A stretch of DNA of 64,000 bases from positions 124,001 to 188,000 of the forward strand of contig NZ_JASCIS010000010.1 in assembly GCF_029968015.1 (NCBI RefSeq), written 5' to 3'. Positions 55,773 through 63,307 of the stretch are shown one piece after another. Under the pieces are notes generated by a model that did not search any database, was not told the DNA's origin, and saw only the letters and a program-made list of their open reading frames with translations. This DNA comes from Streptomyces luteolus. GTDB lineage: Bacteria > Actinomycetota > Actinomycetes > Streptomycetales > Streptomycetaceae. Made by a program: the position numbers and the translations under genes. How positions within the stretch are numbered: position 1 is the first letter of the stretch; each line of letters begins with the position of its first letter.

Positions 55773-56636
55773 TCAGCCGGCCGCCGCCGCGGTCAGACGC
55801 TCCACGCGCTGCGCGTCGCAGGTGCGCGGGCAGGTGACGCAGGTGTCCTCGGGGCGCAGCGTGTAGAAGAGGCAGCAGCTGGCCCGGTCCCTGGTGGGCA
55901 GCGCCTCGCCGTTCGGACCCGTCAGCTCACGGAACGCGGCCGCTCCGACGTACGGCTTCGTGGTGCCCGGAAGGAGCTGCTCCAGCTCCGTCATGGCGCG
56001 GTGCTCCTCGCCGAGGAGGTGCGCCACGTACCAGAGGCCCTCGACGATCTCGTCGGTCGCCATGCCCCACAGGGCGCGCGGGCCGCGCCGCATCCGCGGC
56101 CGGAAGCCGTCGAGTACCGGACCGAGGTGCTCGGCGACCGCCGCCCGGACCTCTCCGCGCAGCGCCTCCTCGTCGGGCACGACCCGGGCGCCCGGAGAGC
56201 CGGCGGCCGGGTCGTCCGGCAGGCAGGCGAAGTCCGTGACGCGCACGGCCATCCGGCCGAGCGAGCGCTGGAAGGTGACATTCGCCACGGGGAACCGCGG
56301 CACCCGGCGCAGCAGGAACCACGGCACGGTGATCAACAGGCAGGCCGGCCACGCGTACCGGTGCAGGCCGAAGCTGGCGATGACGTCCGGGCGGGCCTGC
56401 TGCTTGTAGTCCCGCAGGATCTGGGCGTTGTCCCACGCGAGGAACGCGTCGAGGTCCGCCCCGCCCTCCGCGAGCCGGGCCGCGGCCACCCAGCCGCCGT
56501 CCTGCGGGGCCTGCTCGTCCGCCTGGAGCTCCTGGAACCGCAGCCCCGGAAAGACCTCCGTCAGGCGGGCGTACGCTTCCGCGACGGGCGAGGGGCCCGG
56601 TCGTACGGCGCCTGGGGCCAGGGCGGGCAGGAGCAT
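55773..56636 (-). CDS. FhuF-like ferric-siderophore reductase
   Basis: 287 residues. Ends with the iron-sulfur signature SCCLFYTLRPEDTCVTCPRTC (CC-x10-C-x2-C), the FhuF C-terminal [2Fe-2S] motif; middle region VPWFLLRRVPRFPVANVTF is also typical. It reduces ferric siderophore in the cytoplasm to free Fe2+. An iron box lies 32 bp upstream on the minus strand, so it belongs to the same regulon as the siderophore locus 45 kb away and could process its product. ATG 56636. Confidence 0.9.
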   Translation of the reverse strand: MLLPALAPGAVRPGPSPVAEAYARLTEVFPGLRFQELQADEQAPQDGGWVAAARLAEGGADLDAFLAWDNAQILRDYKQQARPDVIASFGLHRYAWPACLLITVPWFLLRRVPRFPVANVTFQRSLGRMAVRVTDFACLPDDPAAGSPGARVVPDEEALRGEVRAAVAEHLGPVLDGFRPRMRRGPRALWGMATDEIVEGLWYVAHLLGEEHRAMTELEQLLPGTTKPYVGAAAFRELTGPNGEALPTRDRASCCLFYTLRPEDTCVTCPRTCDAQRVERLTAAAAG

Positions 56637-56667
56637 GCGGGACCACCGATTTCTAGCGATCGTTTGC

Positions 56668-56686
56668 AGGTAAGCCTTACCTTACC
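56668..56686. promoter_or_regulatory. Iron box upstream of the FhuF-like gene
   Basis: AGGTAAGCCTTACCTTACC, on the minus strand GGTAAGGTAAGGCTTACCT, matches the DmdR1/IdeR iron-box palindrome. It lies between the FhuF-like gene and the divergent GntR gene (ATG 56745), so both could respond, the former most likely. Confidence 0.82.
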
Positions 56687-56744
56687 CGACCGATCCGAGG
56701 TTTGAACTGCGGCCCCACCCGCATAGGCTCCCGCGAGGTGTTGC

Positions 56745-57533
56745 ATGGCCACACCTTTGCGCGCCGACCCGGCGCCCGACCCGTACACCGCACCGAGGAG
56801 GACCCGAGTGGAGCAGGCCGGACCGCGGTCCACCGGTCGATCCCCGGTGCCGCACGGGCGCGTACCGGAGCAGGCGCGCGGAGAGGACACCCGGACGGGG
56901 GCCGCGCGGCAGGTGCGGCGGCACTCGGTGCGCGGGCAGGTGCTCGACGCGCTGCGCGCGGCGCTCGTGAGCGGTGAGCTGGCGCCCGGCGAGGTGTACT
57001 CGGCGCCGGTCCTCGGCGAGCGGTTCGGCGTCTCGGCGACCCCGGTGCGCGAGGCGATGCAGCGGCTCGCCCACGAGGGCGCCGTCGAGGTCGTCCCCAA
57101 CCGGGGCTTCCGGGTCGCCGAGCGCAGCCCGCGCGAACTGGCCGAACTCGCCGAGATACGGGCCCTGTTGGAGGTTCCGGTGATGCTGCGGCTTGCCCGC
57201 AGCGAGCCCGCGGAGCGGTGGTCCGAGCTGCGTCCGCTCGCCGAGGAGACCTCGGTGGCCGCGGCGCGCGGCGACCTCGCGGCCTACGTCGACGCCGACC
57301 GCGCCTTCCACCGCGCGATCCTCTCGCTCGACGGCAACCAGCAGCTCCTCCTGATCGCCGACGACCTGCACCGCCGCTCGCAGTGGCCGCTGGTCTCCGG
57401 CCCCGTGCACCACCGCCGCGCCGACCTGGTGGCCGACGCGGCGGAGCACACCGCGCTCCTCGACGCCCTGGTGGCCCAGGACCTCGCGGTGGTGGGGGAG
57501 TTGGTGCGGGAGCACTTCACCCAGGCGCGGTGA
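56745..57533 (+). CDS. GntR-family regulator, FCD subfamily
   Basis: 262 residues. After a basic disordered N-terminus of about 60 residues comes the winged helix: VRGQVLDALRAALVSGELAPGE and LGERFGVSATPVREAMQRLAHEGAVEVVPNRGF. The C-terminal FCD domain has ELAEIRALLEVPVMLRLA and the metal/ligand residues in DADRAFHRAIL and HTALLDALV. ATG 56745 has GAGG 7 nt upstream; a GTG at 56808 is an alternative that would drop the basic tail. Neighbour of an SDR gene on the other strand, maybe its target. Confidence 0.9.
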   Translation: MATPLRADPAPDPYTAPRRTRVEQAGPRSTGRSPVPHGRVPEQARGEDTRTGAARQVRRHSVRGQVLDALRAALVSGELAPGEVYSAPVLGERFGVSATPVREAMQRLAHEGAVEVVPNRGFRVAERSPRELAELAEIRALLEVPVMLRLARSEPAERWSELRPLAEETSVAAARGDLAAYVDADRAFHRAILSLDGNQQLLLIADDLHRRSQWPLVSGPVHHRRADLVADAAEHTALLDALVAQDLAVVGELVREHFTQAR

Positions 57534-57539
57534 GCCCGA

Positions 57540-57648
57540 CCGCCGTGACTCCCTCAGCCTCCGGCCGGGAGGCGCACCCGGGCACGCTCCGGCAGCGTCA
57601 GGCCGGGGGGCCTCGCTCGCCGCACGTCCGATCGGGGACACCGGCCTA
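57540..57648. mobile_element. Remnant of the MITE-like element
   Basis: GACTCCCTCAGCCTCCGGCC, then TCGCTCGCCGCACGTCCG and ATCGGGGACACCGGCCTAG match pieces of the 30407 copy, shortened and rearranged, with a CTAG at the right end. That CTAG supplies the TAG stop codon of the adjacent SDR gene. No clear left terminal repeat. Confidence 0.6.
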
Positions 57649-58416
57649 GTGGGCGGAGAACCCGCCGTCCACGAACAGTGTCTGACCGTGCACGTAGCGG
57701 GCCGCCTCGCTCGCCAGGAACACCGCCGCCCCCGCGCAGTCCTCTGCTTCGCCGTTGCGTCCGGCCAGGGTGCGCGCGGCCAACTCCTCGGCCCGGCCCG
57801 GCACTTCGAACGCGGGCTCGCTCAGTGGCGTACGGACGAATCCCGGCGCGATGGCGTTCACGCTCACCCCGTGTGACGCCCAGGCCTCCGCCTGAGAGCG
57901 GGTCAGGGCGCAGATCGCGGCCTTGGAGACGCCGTACGCGCCGCTGTTGCCGAAGGCGCGGATCGACTGCTGCGAGGCGAGGTGGACGATACGGCCCCAG
58001 CCGCGCTCGGCCATCTTCGGCCCGAAGCGCTGCCCGAGCAGGAACGGGGCGTCGAGGTTGACCGCCATGGTGACGTCCCAGTCCCGCTCGCTCAGCTCGT
58101 CGAGCGGGGGCCGCAGGTTGACACCGGCCGAGGTGACGAGGATGTCGGGCTCGCCGTACGCCTCGGCCGCGCGGTCGGCGGCGGCGTGCAGCGCGTCCCG
58201 GTCGCCGAGGTTGGCGCTCACCCAACTGGCTTGCAGCCCCAGGGAGTTGATCTCATCGGCGGCTTCCTTCAGCTGCTCTTCCCGACGGGCCATCAGGACG
58301 ACCCGGGCTCCGGCTCCGGCGAGCGCGTGGGCGATGGCCCGCCCGATACCGGAGCTGCCGCCGGTGACGAGGGCCGTCCGTCCGCCGAGGCCGAAGTGCT
58401 GTTCGAGGTAGTTCAT
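57646..58416 (-). CDS. SDR-family oxidoreductase
   Basis: 256 residues. TGGSSGIG at about 18-25, LVTSAGVN, catalytic Ser and GAYGVSKAA (Tyr-x3-Lys), PGFVRTPLSE, and C-terminal GQTLFVDGGFSAH. A classical NAD(P)-dependent dehydrogenase like the gluconate 5-dehydrogenase group, but substrate is not fixed by sequence. ATG 58416. Opposite strand to the GntR regulator. Its stop lies at the border of the element remnant. Confidence 0.92.
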   Translation of the reverse strand: MNYLEQHFGLGGRTALVTGGSSGIGRAIAHALAGAGARVVLMARREEQLKEAADEINSLGLQASWVSANLGDRDALHAAADRAAEAYGEPDILVTSAGVNLRPPLDELSERDWDVTMAVNLDAPFLLGQRFGPKMAERGWGRIVHLASQQSIRAFGNSGAYGVSKAAICALTRSQAEAWASHGVSVNAIAPGFVRTPLSEPAFEVPGRAEELAARTLAGRNGEAEDCAGAAVFLASEAARYVHGQTLFVDGGFSAH

Positions 58417-58480
58417 GGGGGAGAGTCTGCCCTGCTCGGAGCCTCCCCTGTGCGGCCGCTCACCCCTTGGTCGGCCGCCC

Positions 58481-59290
58481 TCAGGCCGCCGGTGCGGGTG
58501 GGGTCAACCGGGCGGCGAGCCAGGTCGGTACGTTGCCGAGCAGCCGGTAGAGCCGGGCGGCCTCGGCGCGCAGACGGGTGGCCTCGGGCTCCGTCTCGGC
58601 CTCGGCGAGCGACGTGAGCGCGGGGGCCGTGCCGACGAGGAAGCCGAGTTCTTCGCGGATCCGGAGCGACTCCGCGAAGCCGTGCCGGGCCTCGGCCAAC
58701 TCGCCGTCGCGCAGGGCGAGTCCGGCGAGGTGGCGCCAGGTGGAGGAGAGCAGCAGCTGGTCGTCGTTTGCGGTGGCGCCGGCGTGGGCGCGGCGGTAGG
58801 CGGCGCGGGCGGCCTGGGGGGAGTCGGCGAGGTGTTCGGCGATCAGGCCGCGCCGGTAGTCGAGCAGGGGGCGGGCCGGGGCGCCCGGTGCGATCAGGGC
58901 GGCGGCGCGGCTGAGGGCGACACGGGCCTCGTCGGAACGGTCGCGGACGCCCAGGACCGTTGCGGCGTAGGCGAGTTGACCGCGCTCGCAGGCCGCGGCG
59001 CCGCGTTCGTCGTCCGTACCGGCGAGGGCTTCCGCGGCGCGCAGGGCGTCCTCGGCGTCGCTCCAGCCCTGTTCGGTGAAGAGGCAGCGCTCCACGAGGA
59101 GTGCGGTGCGCTGGAGTGCGGCGGCTGGGCCGGGGTCGGGTTCGAGCAGGGCCGCCGCGTCGGTCCAGCAGCCTCGGGAGCGCAGGCGCCACACCGCGTT
59201 CTGCACTGCGGAGGCCCGGGCGCCGGGGGCGGGGCCGCCGGGTGCGGGTGTGGACACGGAACCAGAACCAGACATGGCGGTGTCCGCCAC
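58481..59290 (-). CDS. TPR-like helical-repeat protein, function unknown
   Basis: 269 residues. About six helix pairs of TPR character: CWTDAAALLEPDPG, GWSDAEDALRAAEALAG, DRSDEARVALSRAAALI, ARAAYRRAHAGA, DGELAEARHGFAESLRIREELGF, ATRLRAEAARLYRLLGN. No catalytic domain. Similar segments are found at the ends of larger Streptomyces regulators, so this may be a free-standing scaffold. GTG 59290 is preferred because GGAGG lies 5 nt upstream; ATG 59314 and 59275 are alternatives. Confidence 0.65.
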   Translation of the reverse strand: MADTAMSGSGSVSTPAPGGPAPGARASAVQNAVWRLRSRGCWTDAAALLEPDPGPAAALQRTALLVERCLFTEQGWSDAEDALRAAEALAGTDDERGAAACERGQLAYAATVLGVRDRSDEARVALSRAAALIAPGAPARPLLDYRRGLIAEHLADSPQAARAAYRRAHAGATANDDQLLLSSTWRHLAGLALRDGELAEARHGFAESLRIREELGFLVGTAPALTSLAEAETEPEATRLRAEAARLYRLLGNVPTWLAARLTPPAPAA

Positions 59291-59454
59291 ATTCCCCTCC
59301 CCGGAGCGCGTCATTGAGCTGTGGCGTGCATCTCAGCATGGATTGCCGCGGGGCGCCAAGGGGGTAGGTGAAGGAATTCACAAACGGACGGCTTCCGTAT
59401 CACGGAAAGTCTCTTCCGTCTCGCGGTTCTGGCGGCCCGCTCCGGGGATGTTTC

Positions 59455-59695
59455 CCCTCCCCGCCCCTTCCCGAAAGACTGCCGTCGGCACGGGGGCCAG
59501 CCCCCGGACCCCCGCTCCTCAAACGCCGGAGGGGCTGGTTTTTTAGGGGCGCGGGGCTGTGACATTTGCGGCTCCGCCGCGTGGGCGCGACCAGCCACGA
59601 CGGCGCGGCAGCCGGACGACGGCAAATCCAGCCCCTCCGGCGCTTGAGGAGCGGGGGTCCGGGGGCGGAGCCCCCAGGGGGCAGCCCCTCCCGGC
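59455..59695. repeat. Palindromic repeat with internal payload
   Basis: 38-bp inverted arms 59501-59538 and 59628-59665 with one mismatch (CCCCCGGACCCCCGCTCCTC then AAACGCCGGAGGGGCTGG) flank an 89-bp payload. The payload carries the same GTCGTGGCTGGTCGCGCCCA unit as 19975-20060, in opposite orientation. A C-rich arm CCTCCCCGCCCCTTCCCG precedes it, as in the 13485 element. The gap 59291-59696 holds no gene. Confidence 0.88.
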
Positions 59696-59696
59696 C

Positions 59697-61382
59697 TCAG
59701 CTCATCCGCAGAGCCAAGAAGAAGTCCAACTTGTCCTCAAGCCGCGAAAGATCACGCCCCGTCAACTGCTCGATGCGCCCCACCCGGTAGCGCAGCGTGT
59801 TCACGTGCAGGTGGAGGCGGGTCGCGCAGCGGGTCCAGGAGCCGTCGCTGTCGAGGAACGCCTCCAGGGTGGGGATGAGCTCCGCACGGTGGCGGCGGTC
59901 GTAGTCCCGGAGAGGATCGAGCAGGCGGGCCGTGAACGCGCGCCGCACGTCGTCCGGCACGAACGGCAGGAGCAGGACGTGGGACGCCAGCTCCTGGTGG
60001 CCGGCCGCGCAGACGCGCCCGGGGCGGGCAGCGGCGACCCGGCGGGCGTGCCGGGCCTCCTCCAGGGCGCCGCGCAGGCCCTCCGCCGAGTGCACGGATG
60101 CGCTGACGCCGAGGGTGAGCCGGCCGTCGCCGTCGAGGCCGCCGGACAGCGGGTCGCGGACCGTCTCCAGGAGGGAATCGGCAAGCAGCCCCGGCTCCGC
60201 GCCGTCATGGTCCGCGGCGACCGCGGGCAGCGGTACGAGGGCGATCGCCTCGTCGCCCGTGTGCGCGACGGCGATCCGGTCGGAGGGCTCGGGCCCGGCC
60301 GCGTTCGGGTCGACCAGGATCTCCTCCAGGAGCGACTGGGCGACCGGGCCGCCCTCGATGTCCCCGCCCTCCCACTCGACCCGGGCCACCACGACCTGCC
60401 AGTGCGGGGCCGCGCCCAGGCCGGGCAGCAGCACGGGCGCCGCGACCCGCAGGCGGGCGGCGATCTCGGCGGGCGCCGCGCCCGTCTGGACCAGCTCCAG
60501 GACCTCCTGGGCGAGGCGGCGGCGTACCGTACGGGCCGCGTCGCGGCGGTCGCGCTCGACGGCGATCAGCTGGGTGACGCCCTGAAGCAGGTCGAGCCGC
60601 TCCTCCGGCCAGTCGCCCGCGTCGGCCTCGACGGCGAGGAACCAGTCCGACAGGACCGTCTCGCGTACGTCCCGCGCCGCCGCCGTCCCCGTGCCGCGGC
60701 CGCTGCTGCGGATGGGGAACAGCGAGTACGTCGTGCCGCCCCCGCCGATGGCCACGCGGTGCGGGCCCCTGCGGCCCGTACGGGAGGCGGCGAGGTGCTC
60801 GGCGGCCAGGGCGGCGCAGACCGGCGCGGGCAGCGCGGAGCCCGCGCCGCCGGAACCGGCGATGGGCCGGCCGGTGGGGGAGAGCACCCAGGCCCGCAGG
60901 TCCAGGTCGGAGCCGAGCAGGTCGAGGACCACGTCCGGGCCGCCGCCCGCCGGTCCTGAGGTCATCAGGCGGCGGTGCCGGTCCACGACCGCGGCCAGGT
61001 CGCCCGCCCGCTCGCCGGAGACCTGCCGGACCACGTGCTCGGTGATCGTGGCGAAGGCGACGCGCTCGTTGACCGCGAAGAGGGGGAGCCGGTGCTGCGT
61101 GCACGCGGCGACCAAGTCCTCGGGCACGGCGCCGAATTCGGCCTCGCCCGCGGCGAGCGCGGCCACGCCCGCCGAGGCGAGGATGCGCACGAAGGGCTCC
61201 GAGTCGGCGGGCTCCTTGCGCCAGGCCATACCCGTGAGGACCAGCTCGCCGCCGGAGAGGTACCGGCTCGGGTCCCGCAGGTCGGTGGTCATGACGCCGC
61301 GGACCGTCCGGTCCAGCTCGTCCTCGCCGCCGAGCAGCCGCAGCCCCAGCGCGTCGGTCTCCAGCAATGCGCGCAGCCGCAT
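59697..61382 (-). CDS. pucR: PucR-family purine-catabolism regulator
   Basis: 561 residues. N-terminal PucR domain about 1-125 (LLGGEDELDRTVRGVMTTDL, YLSGGELVLTGMAW), a middle GGDEF-like/CdaR region, and the C-terminal helix-turn-helix PucR_HTH: LIPTLEAFLDSDGSWTRCATRL followed by HLHVNTLRYRVGRIEQLTG. Divergent from the xanthine dehydrogenase genes, so it very probably controls purine breakdown, with a purine metabolite as ligand. ATG 61382; ribosome site weak. Confidence 0.93.
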   Translation of the reverse strand: MRLRALLETDALGLRLLGGEDELDRTVRGVMTTDLRDPSRYLSGGELVLTGMAWRKEPADSEPFVRILASAGVAALAAGEAEFGAVPEDLVAACTQHRLPLFAVNERVAFATITEHVVRQVSGERAGDLAAVVDRHRRLMTSGPAGGGPDVVLDLLGSDLDLRAWVLSPTGRPIAGSGGAGSALPAPVCAALAAEHLAASRTGRRGPHRVAIGGGGTTYSLFPIRSSGRGTGTAAARDVRETVLSDWFLAVEADAGDWPEERLDLLQGVTQLIAVERDRRDAARTVRRRLAQEVLELVQTGAAPAEIAARLRVAAPVLLPGLGAAPHWQVVVARVEWEGGDIEGGPVAQSLLEEILVDPNAAGPEPSDRIAVAHTGDEAIALVPLPAVAADHDGAEPGLLADSLLETVRDPLSGGLDGDGRLTLGVSASVHSAEGLRGALEEARHARRVAAARPGRVCAAGHQELASHVLLLPFVPDDVRRAFTARLLDPLRDYDRRHRAELIPTLEAFLDSDGSWTRCATRLHLHVNTLRYRVGRIEQLTGRDLSRLEDKLDFFLALRMS

Positions 61383-61427
61383 CTGTTCGCCGCCGATCCT
61401 GTCTCGAACTTGTCGTTGATCTTCGGA

Positions 61428-61575
61428 CGGGTGTCAGCTGGAAAGAGTGAGATCTCCGAGCCCCGTCTTTCATACGAATCTACAAGATGGGCTGGGTCAC
61501 CAGCCAACTCCTTCATGGTTTCGGTGACTGACACCCGGAGGTCGTAGAGCGGTGTACTAACGCTATTCCGCGTTA
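61428..61575. promoter_or_regulatory. pucR-xdh divergent control region
   Basis: Gap of 385 bp (61383-61767). I see a minus-strand promoter candidate for pucR: TTGGCT (61502-61507) and TGTAGA (61479-61484) with 17-bp spacing. Two perfect 10-bp inverted half-sites, CGGGTGTCAG at 61428 and CTGACACCCG at 61528, lie exactly 100 bp apart and bracket it. A separate 6-6-6 inverted repeat TAACGC-TATTCC-GCGTTA is at 61558-61575, upstream of xdh. Operator roles are inferred. Confidence 0.55.
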
Positions 61576-61767
61576 ACAGAACATGAACGAGTCAGCCCGG
61601 CACCAGGGGCGATGGGCCCGAAGCCCGCGCCGAACGGCCCAGCTCCAAGGACTCGTACCGAACCTCAGAGGACCCGTACCGCACCACCCGCCACGATCCG
61701 AACCAGCCACCACGAGCCGCACCACCCGCCAGAGCCGCACCGCCCGCCACGAGGAAGAGAGGCGATC

Positions 61768-62661
61768 ATGGACTTCCTTCGCCCCGCCACTTGGGAGGAG
61801 GCGCTCGCCGTCAAGGCCGAGCACCCCACGGCTGTGCCGATCGCGGGCGGCACCGATGTCATGGTCGAGATCAACTTCGACCACCGTCGTCCCGAGTACC
61901 TCGTGGACCTGAACCGCATCAGCGAGCTCCAGGACTGGCACGTGGGCGAGAAGACCGTCCAGCTCGGCGCCTCCGTCCCGTACAGCAGGATCATGGAGGA
62001 GCTCCGCGCCGAGCTGCCCGGTCTCGCGCTGGCCTCGCACACGGTGGCCTCGCCGCAGATCCGCAACCGCGGCGGCGTCGGCGGCAACCTCGGCACCGCC
62101 TCGCCCGCCGGTGACGCGCACCCCGCGCTGCTCGCCGCCGACTGCGAGGTCGAGGTCGAGTCGCAGGCGCGCGGCAGCCGGCTGATCCCGATCGACGCGT
62201 TCTTCACCGGCGTGAAGCGCAACGCCCTGGAGGCCGACGAGCTGATCAAGTCGGTGCACATCAAGAAGGCCGAAGGCCCGCAGCAGTTCTCCAAGGTGGG
62301 TACGCGGAACGCCATGGTCATCGCCGTGTGCGCCTTCGGTATCGCCCTGCACCCCGAGACCCGCACCGTACGCACGGGCATCGGATCCGCCGCCCCGACC
62401 CCCATCCGGGCGAAGGCGGCCGAGGAGTTCCTGAACGCCGCGCTGGAAGAGGGCGGCTTCTGGGACAACGGAAAGATCATCACTCCCTCGATCGCGAAGC
62501 GGTTCGCCGAGCTCTGCTCCGGCGCCGCCAACCCGATCGACGACGTCCGCGGCACCGCGAGCTATCGCCGGCACGCCGTGGGCGTCATGGCCCGCCGCAC
62601 CCTCGGCTGGACCTGGGAGTCGTACCGCGGCAAGAGCCGCGGCACGGAAGGAGTTGCGTGA
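61768..62661 (+). CDS. Xanthine dehydrogenase FAD-binding subunit
   Basis: 297 residues, the medium subunit of a molybdenum hydroxylase. FAD-binding AVPIAGGTDVMVEINFDH, the second motif NRGGVGGNLGTASPAGDAHP, and a CO-dehydrogenase flavoprotein C-terminal domain. It passes electrons from the Fe-S subunit to NAD+. ATG 61768 with AGAGAGG 5 nt upstream. First gene of the xdh operon; overlaps the Fe-S subunit gene (GTGA). Confidence 0.95.
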   Translation: MDFLRPATWEEALAVKAEHPTAVPIAGGTDVMVEINFDHRRPEYLVDLNRISELQDWHVGEKTVQLGASVPYSRIMEELRAELPGLALASHTVASPQIRNRGGVGGNLGTASPAGDAHPALLAADCEVEVESQARGSRLIPIDAFFTGVKRNALEADELIKSVHIKKAEGPQQFSKVGTRNAMVIAVCAFGIALHPETRTVRTGIGSAAPTPIRAKAAEEFLNAALEEGGFWDNGKIITPSIAKRFAELCSGAANPIDDVRGTASYRRHAVGVMARRTLGWTWESYRGKSRGTEGVA

Positions 62662-63305
62662 CCATGCGCGTCCACTTCACGGTCAACGGCCGTCCGCAGG
62701 AAGCCGACGACGTCTGGGAGGGCGAGTCCCTGCTCTACGTCCTGCGCGAGCGCATGGGCCTGCCCGGCTCGAAGAACGCCTGCGAGCAGGGCGAGTGCGG
62801 TTCCTGCACGGTCCGCCTCGACGGTGTGCCGGTGTGCGCCTGCCTGGTCGCCGCAGGTCAGGCCGAGGGCCGCGACGTCGTCACCGTCGAGGGCCTCGCC
62901 GACTTCGCCAAGCAGCGTGCCGAGCACGGCAGTTGCGCCACCGGGGCCTCCGGGGGCTCCGGGGTCTCCGGTGCCTGCGGTTCCGGCCAGGGCACGTCCG
63001 GCACGTCCGGCACCTCCCTCCAGGACGCACAGCACTGGCGGGCCGAAGGCACCGACTCGCAGACCGGCGAGGGCACCGGCCTCGCGCCCATCCAGCAGGC
63101 CTTCATCGACGCCGGAGCCGTCCAGTGCGGCTTCTGCACCCCCGGTCTGCTCGTCGCGGCCGACGAGCTCCTGGAGCGCAACGACTCGCCGTCCGACGCG
63201 GACATCCGCGAGGCGCTCTCCGGAAACCTCTGCCGCTGCACCGGCTACGAGACGATCCTCGACGCGGTCCGCCTCGCCGCCGCCCGACAGGGAGAGGTGG
63301 TCTGA
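62658..63305 (+). CDS. Xanthine dehydrogenase 2Fe-2S subunit with enlarged linker
   Basis: 215 residues; such subunits are usually about 160. Plant-type cluster CEQGECGSCTVRLDGVPVCAC (N-terminal) and the second cluster QCGFCTPGLL with NLCRCTGYETILDAV (C-terminal) are intact. Between them residues about 95-142 form a Gly/Ser/Thr-rich insertion (GASGGSGVSGACGSGQGTSG, TSGTS). It extends the linker between the two Fe-S domains. GTG 62658 overlaps the FAD-subunit stop; ATG 62664 is an alternative, with GAAGGAG upstream of both. Confidence 0.93.
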   Translation: MTMRVHFTVNGRPQEADDVWEGESLLYVLRERMGLPGSKNACEQGECGSCTVRLDGVPVCACLVAAGQAEGRDVVTVEGLADFAKQRAEHGSCATGASGGSGVSGACGSGQGTSGTSGTSLQDAQHWRAEGTDSQTGEGTGLAPIQQAFIDAGAVQCGFCTPGLLVAADELLERNDSPSDADIREALSGNLCRCTGYETILDAVRLAAARQGEVV

Positions 63306-63307
63306 TC

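Noticed and set aside
61289..61534. Minus-strand ORF upstream of pucR, about 81 codons
   Set aside because: Third codon positions are not GC-rich as in real genes here, it overlaps the pucR start out of frame and contains the likely pucR promoter.
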